Origin: Betaproteobacteria bacterium
GTDB taxonomy: Bacteria; Pseudomonadota; Gammaproteobacteria; Burkholderiales; CANMPU01
Length of the DNA: 5,979 nucleotides
Direction of reading: 5' to 3'
Assembly (NCBI GenBank): GCA_947499755.1
Contig: CANMPU010000070.1
Span: forward strand, 1 to 5,979
Shown in pieces: positions 1-5,979 of this stretch. A program made the position numbers and the translations under genes. Every line of letters starts with the position of its first letter. Within the stretch, counting starts at the first letter, position 1. The notes beneath the pieces are model-generated. The model worked only from the letters and a program-made list of their open reading frames with translations. It did not search any database and was not told where the DNA came from.

Positions 1-1218
1 TATTCCCTGAGGTTTAAGTGCCCTTAGCATTTGTGCCACTACGACACTTGTTCGTAACACCACCTCATGAAATATCGGGCTTGGGAAAACTTTTTCCACA
101 CCCTCTATCGCGACAAGACTTTCCGCTAACGAATTTGCATTTTTGTTGCAGGTGGCGGCGACCTTAGCCAACCCCGTTGGACCAAGCACACTCATATAGA
201 GTGTTTCTGCGGCGAGCACTGCGCCATGGTTACTCCAATCAGACATGGGCGCATCAATCCTTTCAAGATATTGGTGCGCTAGCGATTTTACAAACCAGTT
301 TTGTCCATCACGATCTACGGGGCATCCCAGTATACGACCGGGCAATTGATTTAACAAATTACTCTTGCAGCACATAAACCCAAAATAAGCGCCCCCATTT
401 GAGAGCGGTAGGCCGAGTGGTTGACCCTCTCCCACAGCAATGTCGGCACCATCCCTACCCCAATGTCCCGGCGGCTTTAATATCGCTAATGCAATCGGAT
501 TCACGACAGCTATGACAAGCGCGCCGTATTGATGCGCCCAATCGGTGACTTTGTTTACCGGCTCGAGTACTCCAAAATAATTTAGTTGGCCGATAATGAC
601 GGCTGCAAATTTTTGCTGTTCAAATTATGCTAACGAGTTTTGGTCAACCTGGCCAGTCTTGATGTCGTAGCGGATATTAGTGATTTCAATGTCTCTATTT
701 CCGACTAGCGTTCTTAGTACAGCCCGGTAGCGCGGATTAATCGTGCTAGCGATCAATATTCGACGAGCCTCTTTACGCGCACGTAAGGCCATGAGAATCG
801 CCTCGGCCAAAGCAGACGCGCCGTCATATACACCTTCATTTGAAATGTCCAAACCCGTCAGCGACGCCATCATCGTCTGATATTCATACATGAGTTGTAA
901 CATACTTGGTGACGCCTGCGCTTGAGAAGAGCGATGCCGGGGGAAATTAACTGCTAGTGTTTGAGTCTGCTTTACTGCGGCTGGAACATAATGTTCGTAG
1001 GCACCACCTCCGAGGAAACTCAGGTAACGCCCGTCACTTTCTGCTCGGCTCTTCATCAGCCGAATAATTTCCATTTCGTTTAAGCCAATAAATGAATCTG
1101 CAATCTCTTCTTCTCTGAGACAATGGGGTATCTCGTCGCGCAAATCGTTGACACAGGAAACACCCAAGACTTTTAACATGTCGTGAATATCTTCTGCAGT
1201 ATGTGGAATAAATGGCAT
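1..1218 (-). pseudogene. gcvPA: Glycine dehydrogenase (decarboxylating) subunit 1, interrupted by an in-frame stop, 3' end outside the window
   Basis: In species with a split P protein, GcvPA pairs with GcvPB to form the PLP-dependent glycine decarboxylase that loads the aminomethyl group onto lipoyl-GcvH. The start MPFIPHTAEDIHDMLKVLGV is typical of the family, followed by FLGGGAYEHYVPAA (residues 68-81), LMYEYQTMMASLTGLD (109-124) and YDGASALAEA (131-140). A TAA at 625-627 ends the frame after 197 residues. The same frame then continues without another stop to base 1 (208 more codons) with clear homology: NYFGVLEPV, GALVIAVVNPIAL, ADIAVGEGQPLGLPLS, GGAYFGFMCC, LGPTGL. The family is about 450 residues, so roughly 45 codons lie beyond the window. 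Two normally invariant motifs are degraded (about 901-972 and 223-300). It starts 33 bp after gcvH with no recognisable Shine-Dalgarno. gcvPB would be expected further left. Family identity is secure; loss of function is inferred. Confidence 0.85.
625..627 (-). other. Premature TAA stop codon inside gcvPA
   Basis: Read on the minus strand, the codons are GTT GAC CAA AAC TCG TTA GCA TAA TTT GAA CAG CAA. Homology continues in the same frame on both sides, so this is a nonsense change and not a frameshift. A single C-to-T change from CAA would explain it, though AAA or GAA ancestors are equally one step away. The site lies in a variable stretch of the protein, just before the conserved NxFG segment. 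Confidence 0.85.
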
Positions 1219-1251
1219 AGGTTATATGCAGCGGCTAAGTGACAGCATTAT

Positions 1252-1635
1252 TTATTCCGCATCGATTTGTGATTTATATTGTTGAGCATCCAGCAACTCT
1301 GCTATTTCACTGGGGTTTTTCGGCTTCATCTGGTAAATCCACGCAGCGTATGCGTCTTCATTTATCTTACCCGGTGTAATGGCTACGTCCGCATTTACCG
1401 CGATCACCTCTCCAGACAACGGCGCATAGATATCTGACGCCGCTTTTACTGACTCCACGACACCGCAGGCGTTTCCGCGTGCTAGTTGACTGCCCTGCTT
1501 CGGGCCCTCGACAAAAACTAAATCCCCCAAACTTTCTTGGGCATGATCAGTGATGCCAATTTGTACCGATCCGTCCGAACATAATCGCACCCATTCGTGG
1601 GAATGGGTATATTTAAGCTCAGCCGGCAAATTCAT
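1252..1635 (-). CDS. gcvH: Glycine cleavage system H protein (lipoyl carrier)
   Basis: Cytosolic carrier of the glycine cleavage system: its lipoyl arm shuttles the aminomethyl intermediate from the P protein to the T protein and is reoxidised by the L protein. The 127 residues match the family length (about 125-130). Visible marks are YTHSHEWVR (residues 9-17), IGITDHAQESLGDLVFVE (26-43) and the lipoylation motif VVESVKAASD with the acceptor lysine at residue 64, followed by IYAPLSGEVIAVN. The ATG is well supported by AAGGAG seven bases upstream. One oddity: where relatives have a D/E-P-Y-x-G-G-W type motif, this protein has DAYAAW (94-99), one residue shorter and lacking the proline and glycines. 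It follows the DUF3426 gene by 46 bp and precedes gcvPA by 33 bp. No gcvT is visible. If the P protein is dead, H could still serve as a lipoate intermediate carrier, but that is speculation. Confidence 0.95.
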   Translation of the reverse strand: MNLPAELKYTHSHEWVRLCSDGSVQIGITDHAQESLGDLVFVEGPKQGSQLARGNACGVVESVKAASDIYAPLSGEVIAVNADVAITPGKINEDAYAAWIYQMKPKNPSEIAELLDAQQYKSQIDAE

Positions 1636-1642
1636 TTATATT

Positions 1643-1648
1643 CTCCTT
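1643..1648 (-). promoter_or_regulatory. Ribosome binding site of gcvH
   Basis: The minus strand reads AAGGAG, seven bases before the gcvH ATG at 1633-1635. It is the strongest Shine-Dalgarno in the window and fixes the gcvH start. Confidence 0.8.
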
Positions 1649-1681
1649 ATTGTTAATAAATGTCGTAGAGGTGAATAAAGT

Positions 1682-2485
1682 TTAGGGGTAGAAAAAATAT
1701 ACGCGGTATCCGGCAGCGTCCAAGTCCCGGATATCTAAATTAAGCCTGACAGAAAAATCAGATTTGGGTGCGATTCCCGCCGTGATGCTCTGCTCGGGGC
1801 TAATATAATCCTTCGGCATAAAAACGCGTCGCGCCACAACATTGTTTTGCGCGCTGGTCAGAGTAAGTTCTATGGCCGGAAACGCTTGATTCAATGAGGA
1901 GCGATTGCGAACATTTGTTGTAAAAATAAGCAATTTTGGTTTGGCTGGATTTTCAGGTTGCAGATCCGACGCTTCAATATCCAGGGCTTCTGCGGTACTT
2001 GGTAAATCAACCGTGCAACCGACGATATTACATAAACGTACCAGCGGTGCCTTCAACGCGGAATAATGCGCTGCGATGTCCACTCTGAACCAAAACAAAG
2101 CTTGGGCAAGAGTAATTAGCAGCGTGAATAAGATGCCAATTGCCCAAGGCCACCTTATTCTTTTTGCTGGCGCACTGAAAAAATCGGTGACGAAGTCTGC
2201 TGCCGCAATGTTCTGCATCGCAAGTTCACTATCTGGTTCCGAGGACGGCAGCGAATTTACTAGAACGTCGCTAGGCTCAATCGCCTCTGCAAGCGTCTTT
2301 GGCGCCTCTAGCTCGTCCGTTTTGTTCCCATTCTCGCCTTCGTCCGGTAACGTCGCCAGATGGGCATAAGCATCAAATACATGGGTGCAACGGCCACAGC
2401 GAACTTGCCCACTATGCGACTGTAAATCTTGCGGCGTGACGCGGAAAGTCGTAGCGCACGATGGGCACTGCGTGATCATACTCAT
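1682..2485 (-). CDS. DUF3426 protein with N-terminal MJ0042-type zinc ribbon and one membrane helix
   Basis: Function is unknown; the family is common beside prmA in beta- and gammaproteobacteria. Numbering from the ATG at 2485 (267 aa): a zinc ribbon with two CxxC pairs, CPSC (C7, C10) and CGRC (C30, C33), flanked by TTFRVTP and GQVRCGRC; a low-complexity acidic/serine-rich linker at about 45-105; one hydrophobic helix at about 112-133 (WPWAIGILFTLLITLAQALF); and a C-terminal DUF3426 domain from LCNIVGCTVDLP to the terminal GYRVYFFYP, including LRNRS-like VRNRS, ELTLT and VARRVFMPKDY. The likely topology is ribbon in the cytoplasm and DUF3426 domain in the periplasm. The frame can be extended to a TTG at 2503 (273 aa), and an ATG at 2479 (265 aa) is also possible. 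I chose 2485 because AGAG lies eight bases upstream, but the signal is weak. It sits 46 bp after prmA, so cotranscription is likely. Confidence 0.85.
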   Translation of the reverse strand: MSMITQCPSCATTFRVTPQDLQSHSGQVRCGRCTHVFDAYAHLATLPDEGENGNKTDELEAPKTLAEAIEPSDVLVNSLPSSEPDSELAMQNIAAADFVTDFFSAPAKRIRWPWAIGILFTLLITLAQALFWFRVDIAAHYSALKAPLVRLCNIVGCTVDLPSTAEALDIEASDLQPENPAKPKLLIFTTNVRNRSSLNQAFPAIELTLTSAQNNVVARRVFMPKDYISPEQSITAGIAPKSDFSVRLNLDIRDLDAAGYRVYFFYP

Positions 2486-2531
2486 CGCAGAATCTCTAAG
2501 CAACCATCTTCATAAATATTATCGTTTCCCA

Positions 2532-3422
2532 TTACTTGCGTCGTCCAACGAGACATATCCAACCATCCAGTTCATATTTATTACTGATGCAAATCCAATC
2601 TTGATACGCGGTGCGTATTTCATCCTCCTGATTTACCAGTAACCCAGAAAGTACTAAATGGCCTTCTGAGCGCACCAATTTTGAGAGTAGCGGCGCGAGT
2701 ACTTTTAAGGGGTTTGCTAGTATGTTGGCAATGACAATATCAAAACTTTCCTCTGTGAGACTATCGGGAAATCGGAAGTCGATTTGCGCACTGTTAATTT
2801 CCGCATTGAACTCGCTAACCGCTAATGCGTCAACATCAATATCTACTCCTACTGTCCGTTGCGCACCTAGCTTAGTTGCAGCAATAGCCAGTATTCCACT
2901 CCCACAGCCGTAATCCAAAAGCGATTCGCCACCTCGAATAGACGCATCTAGCCATTGCAAACACAGGCTAGTAGACGGATGGCTTCCCGTACCAAACGCA
3001 CGGCCGGGGTCTATTCTAATATTAATGGCATCCATATCTTTAGGTGTATGCCAGCTTGGAACAACCCAGATCCGATTACTTATATGTAGCGGTTGAAATT
3101 GTGATTTTGCCTGGCTTACCCAATCTTGATCTGAAATCTCTACCACCCTGTAAGTGGGTATTGTTGTGTATCCGATAGCCGCGAATGCCTCTGTTATTCG
3201 TTCGCGGATGTCGCTATCCGCATTAAATACTGCGGACAGACGACTGTTACTCCAGTTAAGCTCAGAAAGTTGGCCCGGTTCAGCGTAGAGCGCGTGCTCA
3301 AATTGAGTAGTAGCGTGTGCGTCAGTGACGTCAACGTAAATTGCGCCTTCTGCCATGAGGGCGTCAGAGAGCAATTCGACATACTGCCCCTGTATTTCAA
3401 AATTTGCCGCTAACCAAGCCAA
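2532..3422 (-). CDS. prmA: Ribosomal protein L11 methyltransferase
   Basis: Transfers methyl groups from S-adenosylmethionine to amino groups of ribosomal protein L11 in the cytoplasm. At 296 residues it matches the family (about 290-300). The N-terminal substrate-recognition domain covers about residues 1-95. The catalytic class I methyltransferase domain carries DPGRAFGTGSHPST (138-151), the AdoMet-binding LLDYGCGSGILAIAA (168-182), the acidic VGVDID (191-196) and IANILANPL (231-239), all typical of PrmA. The start is TTG at 3420-3422: GGAG lies six bases upstream, an in-frame TAA at 3435-3437 prevents extension, and MAWL at the N terminus matches the usual PrmA beginning. It lies 50 bp after accC, as in many proteobacteria. 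Confidence 0.96.
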   Translation of the reverse strand: MAWLAANFEIQGQYVELLSDALMAEGAIYVDVTDAHATTQFEHALYAEPGQLSELNWSNSRLSAVFNADSDIRERITEAFAAIGYTTIPTYRVVEISDQDWVSQAKSQFQPLHISNRIWVVPSWHTPKDMDAINIRIDPGRAFGTGSHPSTSLCLQWLDASIRGGESLLDYGCGSGILAIAATKLGAQRTVGVDIDVDALAVSEFNAEINSAQIDFRFPDSLTEESFDIVIANILANPLKVLAPLLSKLVRSEGHLVLSGLLVNQEDEIRTAYQDWICISNKYELDGWICLVGRRK

Positions 3423-3428
3423 ACGATT

Positions 3429-3432
3429 CTCC
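3429..3432 (-). promoter_or_regulatory. Ribosome binding site deciding the TTG start of prmA
   Basis: The minus strand reads CGGAGA; the GGAG core is six bases before the TTG at 3420-3422. With an in-frame stop five codons upstream of the TTG and no nearby ATG, this site selects the non-ATG start. Confidence 0.7.
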
Positions 3433-3472
3433 GATTAGATAAATCTGCCACTCCAGTGATCAGAGAACGACT

Positions 3473-4828
3473 TTAACTTTGTGCCCGGTCCTTCGCAAGC
3501 TTCGCTTCGAGGTAATGGATATTGACCCCAGAACGCATGAACTCACTATCCTGCATCAATTCTTGATGCAAGGGAATATTCGTATCTATACCCTCTACGA
3601 CCATTTCCGACAAAGCGATACGCATACGTGCGATCGCTTGTTCTCTTGTGTCGCCATACGCAATGAGTTTTCCGATTAGAGAATCATAATAGGGCGGAAC
3701 ATAGTAATTCTGGTATACGTGAGAGTCTACTCGAATCCCAGGCCCTCCGGGAATATGGTAGGTGGTAATCCTCCCGGGGGAGGGCGTAAATTTGTATGGA
3801 TGCTCCGCGTTGATACGACACTCGATTGCATGCCCACGAAACTGAATATCGCGCTGCTTTGTTTGTAATTTTTCGCCGCCAGCAATACGTATTTGCGCTT
3901 GAACGATATCAATTCCGGTTATGAGTTCCGTTACCGGGTGCTCAACCTGCACTCGCGTATTCATCTCGATAAAATAAAATGCCCGGTCCTCATATAGGAA
4001 TTCAAATGTCCCCGCACCGCGATATCGAATCTTGCGGCAAGCCTCAGCGCAACGCTCGCCAATTTTACTTCTCACGCGCTCGCTTAATCCGGGTGCTGGC
4101 GCTTCCTCAATAATTTTTTGATGCCGCCGTTGCATCGAACAATCCCGGTCACCCAGATAGATCGCATTACGATGTTCATCGGCTAACACCTGAATTTCTA
4201 TGTGTCGCGGGTGTTCCAGAAATTTTTCCATATACACAGTCGGATTGCCAAAGGCGGCTTGCGCCTCGGTTCGCGTCATCGCAAAAGCATTGTGTAACGC
4301 GGCCTCCGTATGAACCACACGCATGCCACGGCCGCCTCCGCCAGCGGTTGCCTTGATGATCACGGGGTAACCAATTTCGCGTGCAATCCTTGCAACTTCC
4401 TCGGTATTGTCAGGTAAGGAGGCATCGGTTCCAGGCACACAAGGAACACCCGCCTTGATCATGGCGTTCTTTGCGCTAATCTTGTCGCCCATCAAGCGTA
4501 TCGTTTCCGGTCGAGGTCCAATAAAAACGAAACCGCTCTTTTCTACACGTTCGGCAAAATCGGCGTTTTCGGAAAGAAATCCATATCCTGGATGAATCGC
4601 TTGTGTATCCGTTACCTCGGCGGCGCTAATTATCGCGGGAATATTTAGGTAGCTTAGACTGGATGGCGCAGGGCCAATACAAACCGATTCGTCGGCAAGT
4701 TTTACGTATTTTGCTTCAGAATCCGCTTCCGAATGGACTACGACTGTTTTAATACCGAGTTCGCGACATGCGCGTTGTATACGCATCGCTATCTCGCCCC
4801 GGTTGGCGATTAGGATTTTCTCAAACAT
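3473..4828 (-). CDS. accC: Biotin carboxylase subunit of acetyl-CoA carboxylase
   Basis: Catalyses ATP-dependent carboxylation of the biotin on AccB with bicarbonate, the first half-reaction of acetyl-CoA carboxylase and the committed step of fatty acid synthesis. The 451 residues align without gaps to E. coli AccC as recalled. The biotin carboxylase N-terminal domain begins [17 protein letters not shown]. The ATP-grasp domain carries K116, K159, the glycine-rich loop AGGGGRGMR (162-170), H209 and K238. The active site has E276, E288, N290, R292 (in [11 protein letters not shown]) with Q294, V295 and E296, and R338 in ECRINAE. The C-terminal domain ends with [11 protein letters not shown]. 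The ATG is six bases after the accB stop; its weak Shine-Dalgarno GGATAAG overlaps the accB end, which suggests translational coupling. The transferase subunits accA and accD are not in the window, as is usual. Confidence 0.98.
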   Translation of the reverse strand: MFEKILIANRGEIAMRIQRACRELGIKTVVVHSEADSEAKYVKLADESVCIGPAPSSLSYLNIPAIISAAEVTDTQAIHPGYGFLSENADFAERVEKSGFVFIGPRPETIRLMGDKISAKNAMIKAGVPCVPGTDASLPDNTEEVARIAREIGYPVIIKATAGGGGRGMRVVHTEAALHNAFAMTRTEAQAAFGNPTVYMEKFLEHPRHIEIQVLADEHRNAIYLGDRDCSMQRRHQKIIEEAPAPGLSERVRSKIGERCAEACRKIRYRGAGTFEFLYEDRAFYFIEMNTRVQVEHPVTELITGIDIVQAQIRIAGGEKLQTKQRDIQFRGHAIECRINAEHPYKFTPSPGRITTYHIPGGPGIRVDSHVYQNYYVPPYYDSLIGKLIAYGDTREQAIARMRIALSEMVVEGIDTNIPLHQELMQDSEFMRSGVNIHYLEAKLAKDRAQS

Positions 4829-4834
4829 CGCGAC

Positions 4835-5278
4835 TTATCCGATTATAAATAATGGCTCGCCGTATTCTACCGGCTGCCCATTTTCGACGAGAACTGCTTT
4901 GATGGTACCAGCGTGATCAGATTCGATTTCGTTAAGTAACTTCATTGCTTCGATAATACATATAGTATCGCCGACATTTACAAACTGCCCGATCTCCACA
5001 AAGACCTTGGAGCCGGGCGAAGGGGATCTATAAAACGTGCCCACCATCGGCGACTTAACAACATGCCCTTCTGGTGTCGCGGGCTTCTCAACCGATTGCG
5101 CTGGTTGGGCTGGCGCTGCGGCCTGAATGGAAACTGCTTCCGGAGCGTAGATCACTGGCCGTTGTCCCGGTCCCGCTCTGCTAATCCTTACCTTTTCTTC
5201 TCCTTCGGTTATTTCTAACTCGGAGATGCCAGACTCTTCTACCAAGTCGATAAGTTTTTTAAGTTTCCGAAGATCCAT
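4835..5278 (-). CDS. accB: Biotin carboxyl carrier protein of acetyl-CoA carboxylase
   Basis: Carries the biotin that AccC carboxylates and the AccA/AccD transferase uses to make malonyl-CoA. It has 147 residues, slightly shorter than the E. coli protein (156). Order: an N-terminal helix [18 protein letters not shown] (1-18) followed by [15 protein letters not shown]; an Ala/Pro-rich flexible linker (about 45-70, with [10 protein letters not shown]); then the biotinyl domain from about residue 72, including the 'thumb' region [16 protein letters not shown] (83-98) and the biotinylation motif EAMKLLNEI with acceptor lysine K113. The ATG at 5276-5278 has an AGGG eight bases upstream. It lies 65 bp after aroQ and six bases before accC. 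The upstream gap is T-rich on the coding strand, but I could not find a convincing promoter in it. Confidence 0.97.
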   Translation of the reverse strand: MDLRKLKKLIDLVEESGISELEITEGEEKVRISRAGPGQRPVIYAPEAVSIQAAAPAQPAQSVEKPATPEGHVVKSPMVGTFYRSPSPGSKVFVEIGQFVNVGDTICIIEAMKLLNEIESDHAGTIKAVLVENGQPVEYGEPLFIIG

Positions 5279-5286
5279 TCACGCTA

Positions 5287-5290
5287 CCCT
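5287..5290 (-). promoter_or_regulatory. Ribosome binding site of accB
   Basis: The minus strand reads TAGGGT, with the AGGG core eight bases before the accB ATG. A moderate match, supporting the chosen start. Confidence 0.5.
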
Positions 5291-5343
5291 AAATTTAAGT
5301 AATGAAAAAAGTCGCAATGCAGCAAAAAATAGAAACAATACCC

Positions 5344-5829
5344 TTATTTTTCGTGCAGTACGTACTCTAATGCTGCTTCATATCCCCTAGCGCCAAATCC
5401 ACTAATTACACCTACCGCCAAATCTGAAAAATAGGAATGCTTTCTAAAGCTTTCACGTGCAAAAACATTTGATAAATGCACTTCAATAAATGGAATCGCT
5501 ACTGCGGTCAATGCATCGCGAAGCGCAATGCTCGTATGTGTGAACGCGGCCGGATTAATAATAATAAAGTGCACGCTCTCACTTTTTGCCTGCTGAATTC
5601 TGTCGATGAGCTCGCTTTCTGAATTACTTTGATAATACGAAAGTCTTCTGTTAGCCTGTTCCGCGAGCGCAACCAGTCGAGAATTTATAGCGCCCAGGGA
5701 TTCGGAGCCATAGAACTCAGGTTCTCGCGTTCCCAAGAGGTTAAGATTGGGGCCGTGTATTACCAAAATGTTCTGGAAACTGGGCTTCTGCGACATACCC
5801 TGATTATCAATCTGTCCCTTACTACTCAT
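5344..5829 (-). CDS. aroQ: Type II 3-dehydroquinate dehydratase
   Basis: Converts 3-dehydroquinate to 3-dehydroshikimate, the third step of the shikimate pathway, as a cytosolic dodecamer in this family. With the ATG at 5829 it has 161 residues. Family marks: [21 protein letters not shown] (21-41) with catalytic R35 and Y40; [17 protein letters not shown] (91-107) with N92 and H98; IEVHLSN (115-121) with H118; R129; and [19 protein letters not shown] (132-150). The spacing of these residues fits R19, Y24, N75, H81, H101 and R112 of the M. tuberculosis enzyme. The start is uncertain: ATG 5829 has AAGG eight bases upstream; a TTG at 5850 would add seven residues; and ATG 5796 (MSQKPSF, 150 aa) gives the length closest to the usual 145-150. 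I prefer 5829 for its ribosome binding site. First visible gene of the block, as commonly seen ahead of accBC. Confidence 0.95.
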   Translation of the reverse strand: MSSKGQIDNQGMSQKPSFQNILVIHGPNLNLLGTREPEFYGSESLGAINSRLVALAEQANRRLSYYQSNSESELIDRIQQAKSESVHFIIINPAAFTHTSIALRDALTAVAIPFIEVHLSNVFARESFRKHSYFSDLAVGVISGFGARGYEAALEYVLHEK

Positions 5830-5837
5830 TCCAGCCG

Positions 5838-5841
5838 CCTT
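5838..5841 (-). promoter_or_regulatory. Ribosome binding site favouring the aroQ start at 5829
   Basis: The minus strand reads AAAGGCGGCTGGA before the ATG; the AAGG core ends eight bases upstream. The alternative ATG at 5796 has no comparable site at a good distance, so this site decides the start call. Confidence 0.55.
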
Positions 5842-5863
5842 TCGATGCAAGATAAAGGATTTT

Positions 5864-5900
5864 GCCTACAAATTACCAAGGAATTGATAACAATGTAGGC
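5864..5900 (-). repeat. Nested inverted repeat / potential RNA hairpin upstream of aroQ
   Basis: On the minus strand the order is GCCTACA, TTG, TTATCAA, TTCC, TTGGTAA, TT, TGTAGGC. The outer arms (5894-5900 and 5864-5870) are perfect 7-bp complements. The inner arms (5884-5890 and 5873-5879) pair over 7 positions with one U-G wobble and a 4-base loop. The two stems are separated by a small 3/2 internal loop. The wobble pairs only in the minus-strand transcript; on the plus strand it would be a C-A mismatch. No T-run follows, so it is not a standard terminator. It sits 34 bases before the aroQ ATG and could be a leader structure or a dyad operator. Its function is unknown. Confidence 0.55.
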
Positions 5901-5979
5901 TGCGCGGTCTATCTTTAACTAGCGCTGCCGTACTGCATTTTAGTTATTTCTATCACGTTAAGCCAGAAAAATGTGCTCA
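5901..5979 (-). other. Upstream flank of aroQ, no gene recognised
   Basis: These 79 bases contain no recognisable coding sequence on either strand. On the minus strand, a short open stretch from the edge (STFFWLNVIEITKMQYGSAS, then stop) could be the tail of an upstream gene, but I cannot identify it. A TAAAAT sequence here resembles a -10 box but lacks a convincing -35 partner, so I do not call a promoter. Confidence 0.3.

Noticed and set aside
177..377. Plus-strand open frame of 66 codons
   Set aside because: It lies antisense to the gcvPA continuation, which has clear homology in one frame; the plus-strand product resembles nothing and has no good ribosome binding site.
625..627. Programmed recoding of the gcvPA stop
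   Set aside because: Selenocysteine uses TGA and pyrrolysine uses TAG; this is TAA. No conserved special residue is expected at this place, and the degraded motifs argue against a functional full-length product.
595..660. Frameshift as the cause of the gcvPA interruption
   Set aside because: Codon-by-codon reading shows homology continuing in the same frame on both sides of the TAA, so it is a nonsense codon.
2076..2642. Two plus-strand open frames antisense to the DUF3426 and prmA genes
   Set aside because: Both minus-strand genes have clear family motifs; the plus-strand products look like shadows, including a spurious Cys pair that mirrors the zinc-ribbon region.
3423..3472. Terminator or hairpin between accC and prmA
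   Set aside because: Only a short weak stem around a TGATCA palindrome, with no T-run; it does not look like a terminator.
5279..5343. Separate accBC promoter in the T-rich aroQ-accB spacer
   Set aside because: Only loose -35-like and -10-like hexamers at poor spacing; nothing better than chance in an AT-rich spacer.
5842..5879. Sigma-70-like promoter for aroQ (TTGGTA, 17 bp, TTTATC)
   Set aside because: The spacing is right but only about 4/6 and 3/6 positions match the consensus, and it overlaps the hairpin; too weak to call.
5629..5898. Plus-strand open frame of 89 codons across aroQ and its upstream region
   Set aside because: Mostly antisense to strongly conserved aroQ; no recognisable domain.

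Overview
This window holds a compact, one-way block of housekeeping genes, all on the minus strand. In transcription order (right to left) they are aroQ (type II 3-dehydroquinase), accB (biotin carboxyl carrier protein), accC (biotin carboxylase), prmA (ribosomal protein L11 methyltransferase), a DUF3426/MJ0042 zinc-ribbon membrane protein, gcvH (glycine cleavage H protein), and the 5' part of gcvPA (glycine dehydrogenase subunit 1), which runs off the left edge and is broken by an in-frame stop. The order aroQ-accB-accC-prmA-DUF3426 and the protein sequences point to a member of the Pseudomonadota, most likely a gammaproteobacterium. A betaproteobacterium cannot be excluded. Base composition is roughly balanced. 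I see no mobile element, tRNA, rRNA or CRISPR array.

Right part (about 2532-5979): aroQ, accB, accC and prmA look fully functional. AccC can be aligned to E. coli AccC without gaps as I recall that sequence, and every active-site residue I checked is present. AccB has the biotinyl-lysine motif, AroQ has all its catalytic residues, and PrmA has its AdoMet-binding motifs. Spacers are 6 to 65 bp, consistent with one transcription unit. Upstream of aroQ, the roughly 150-bp leader contains a long imperfect inverted repeat that would pair completely as RNA only on the aroQ-coding strand.

Middle (1682-2485): a small inner-membrane protein with an N-terminal four-cysteine zinc ribbon, commonly found next to prmA but of unknown function.

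Left part (1-1635): two glycine cleavage genes. gcvH is intact and has a strong ribosome binding site. gcvPA keeps one reading frame across all 1218 visible bases but has a TAA at codon 198, and two of the most conserved family motifs are replaced. gcvH also lacks part of a conserved motif near its end. Together this suggests a glycine cleavage system in decay, or at least a diverged copy, in an otherwise healthy operon. I found no clearly new biological system. The points most worth checking are the gcvPA lesion with its motif loss and the hairpin upstream of aroQ.
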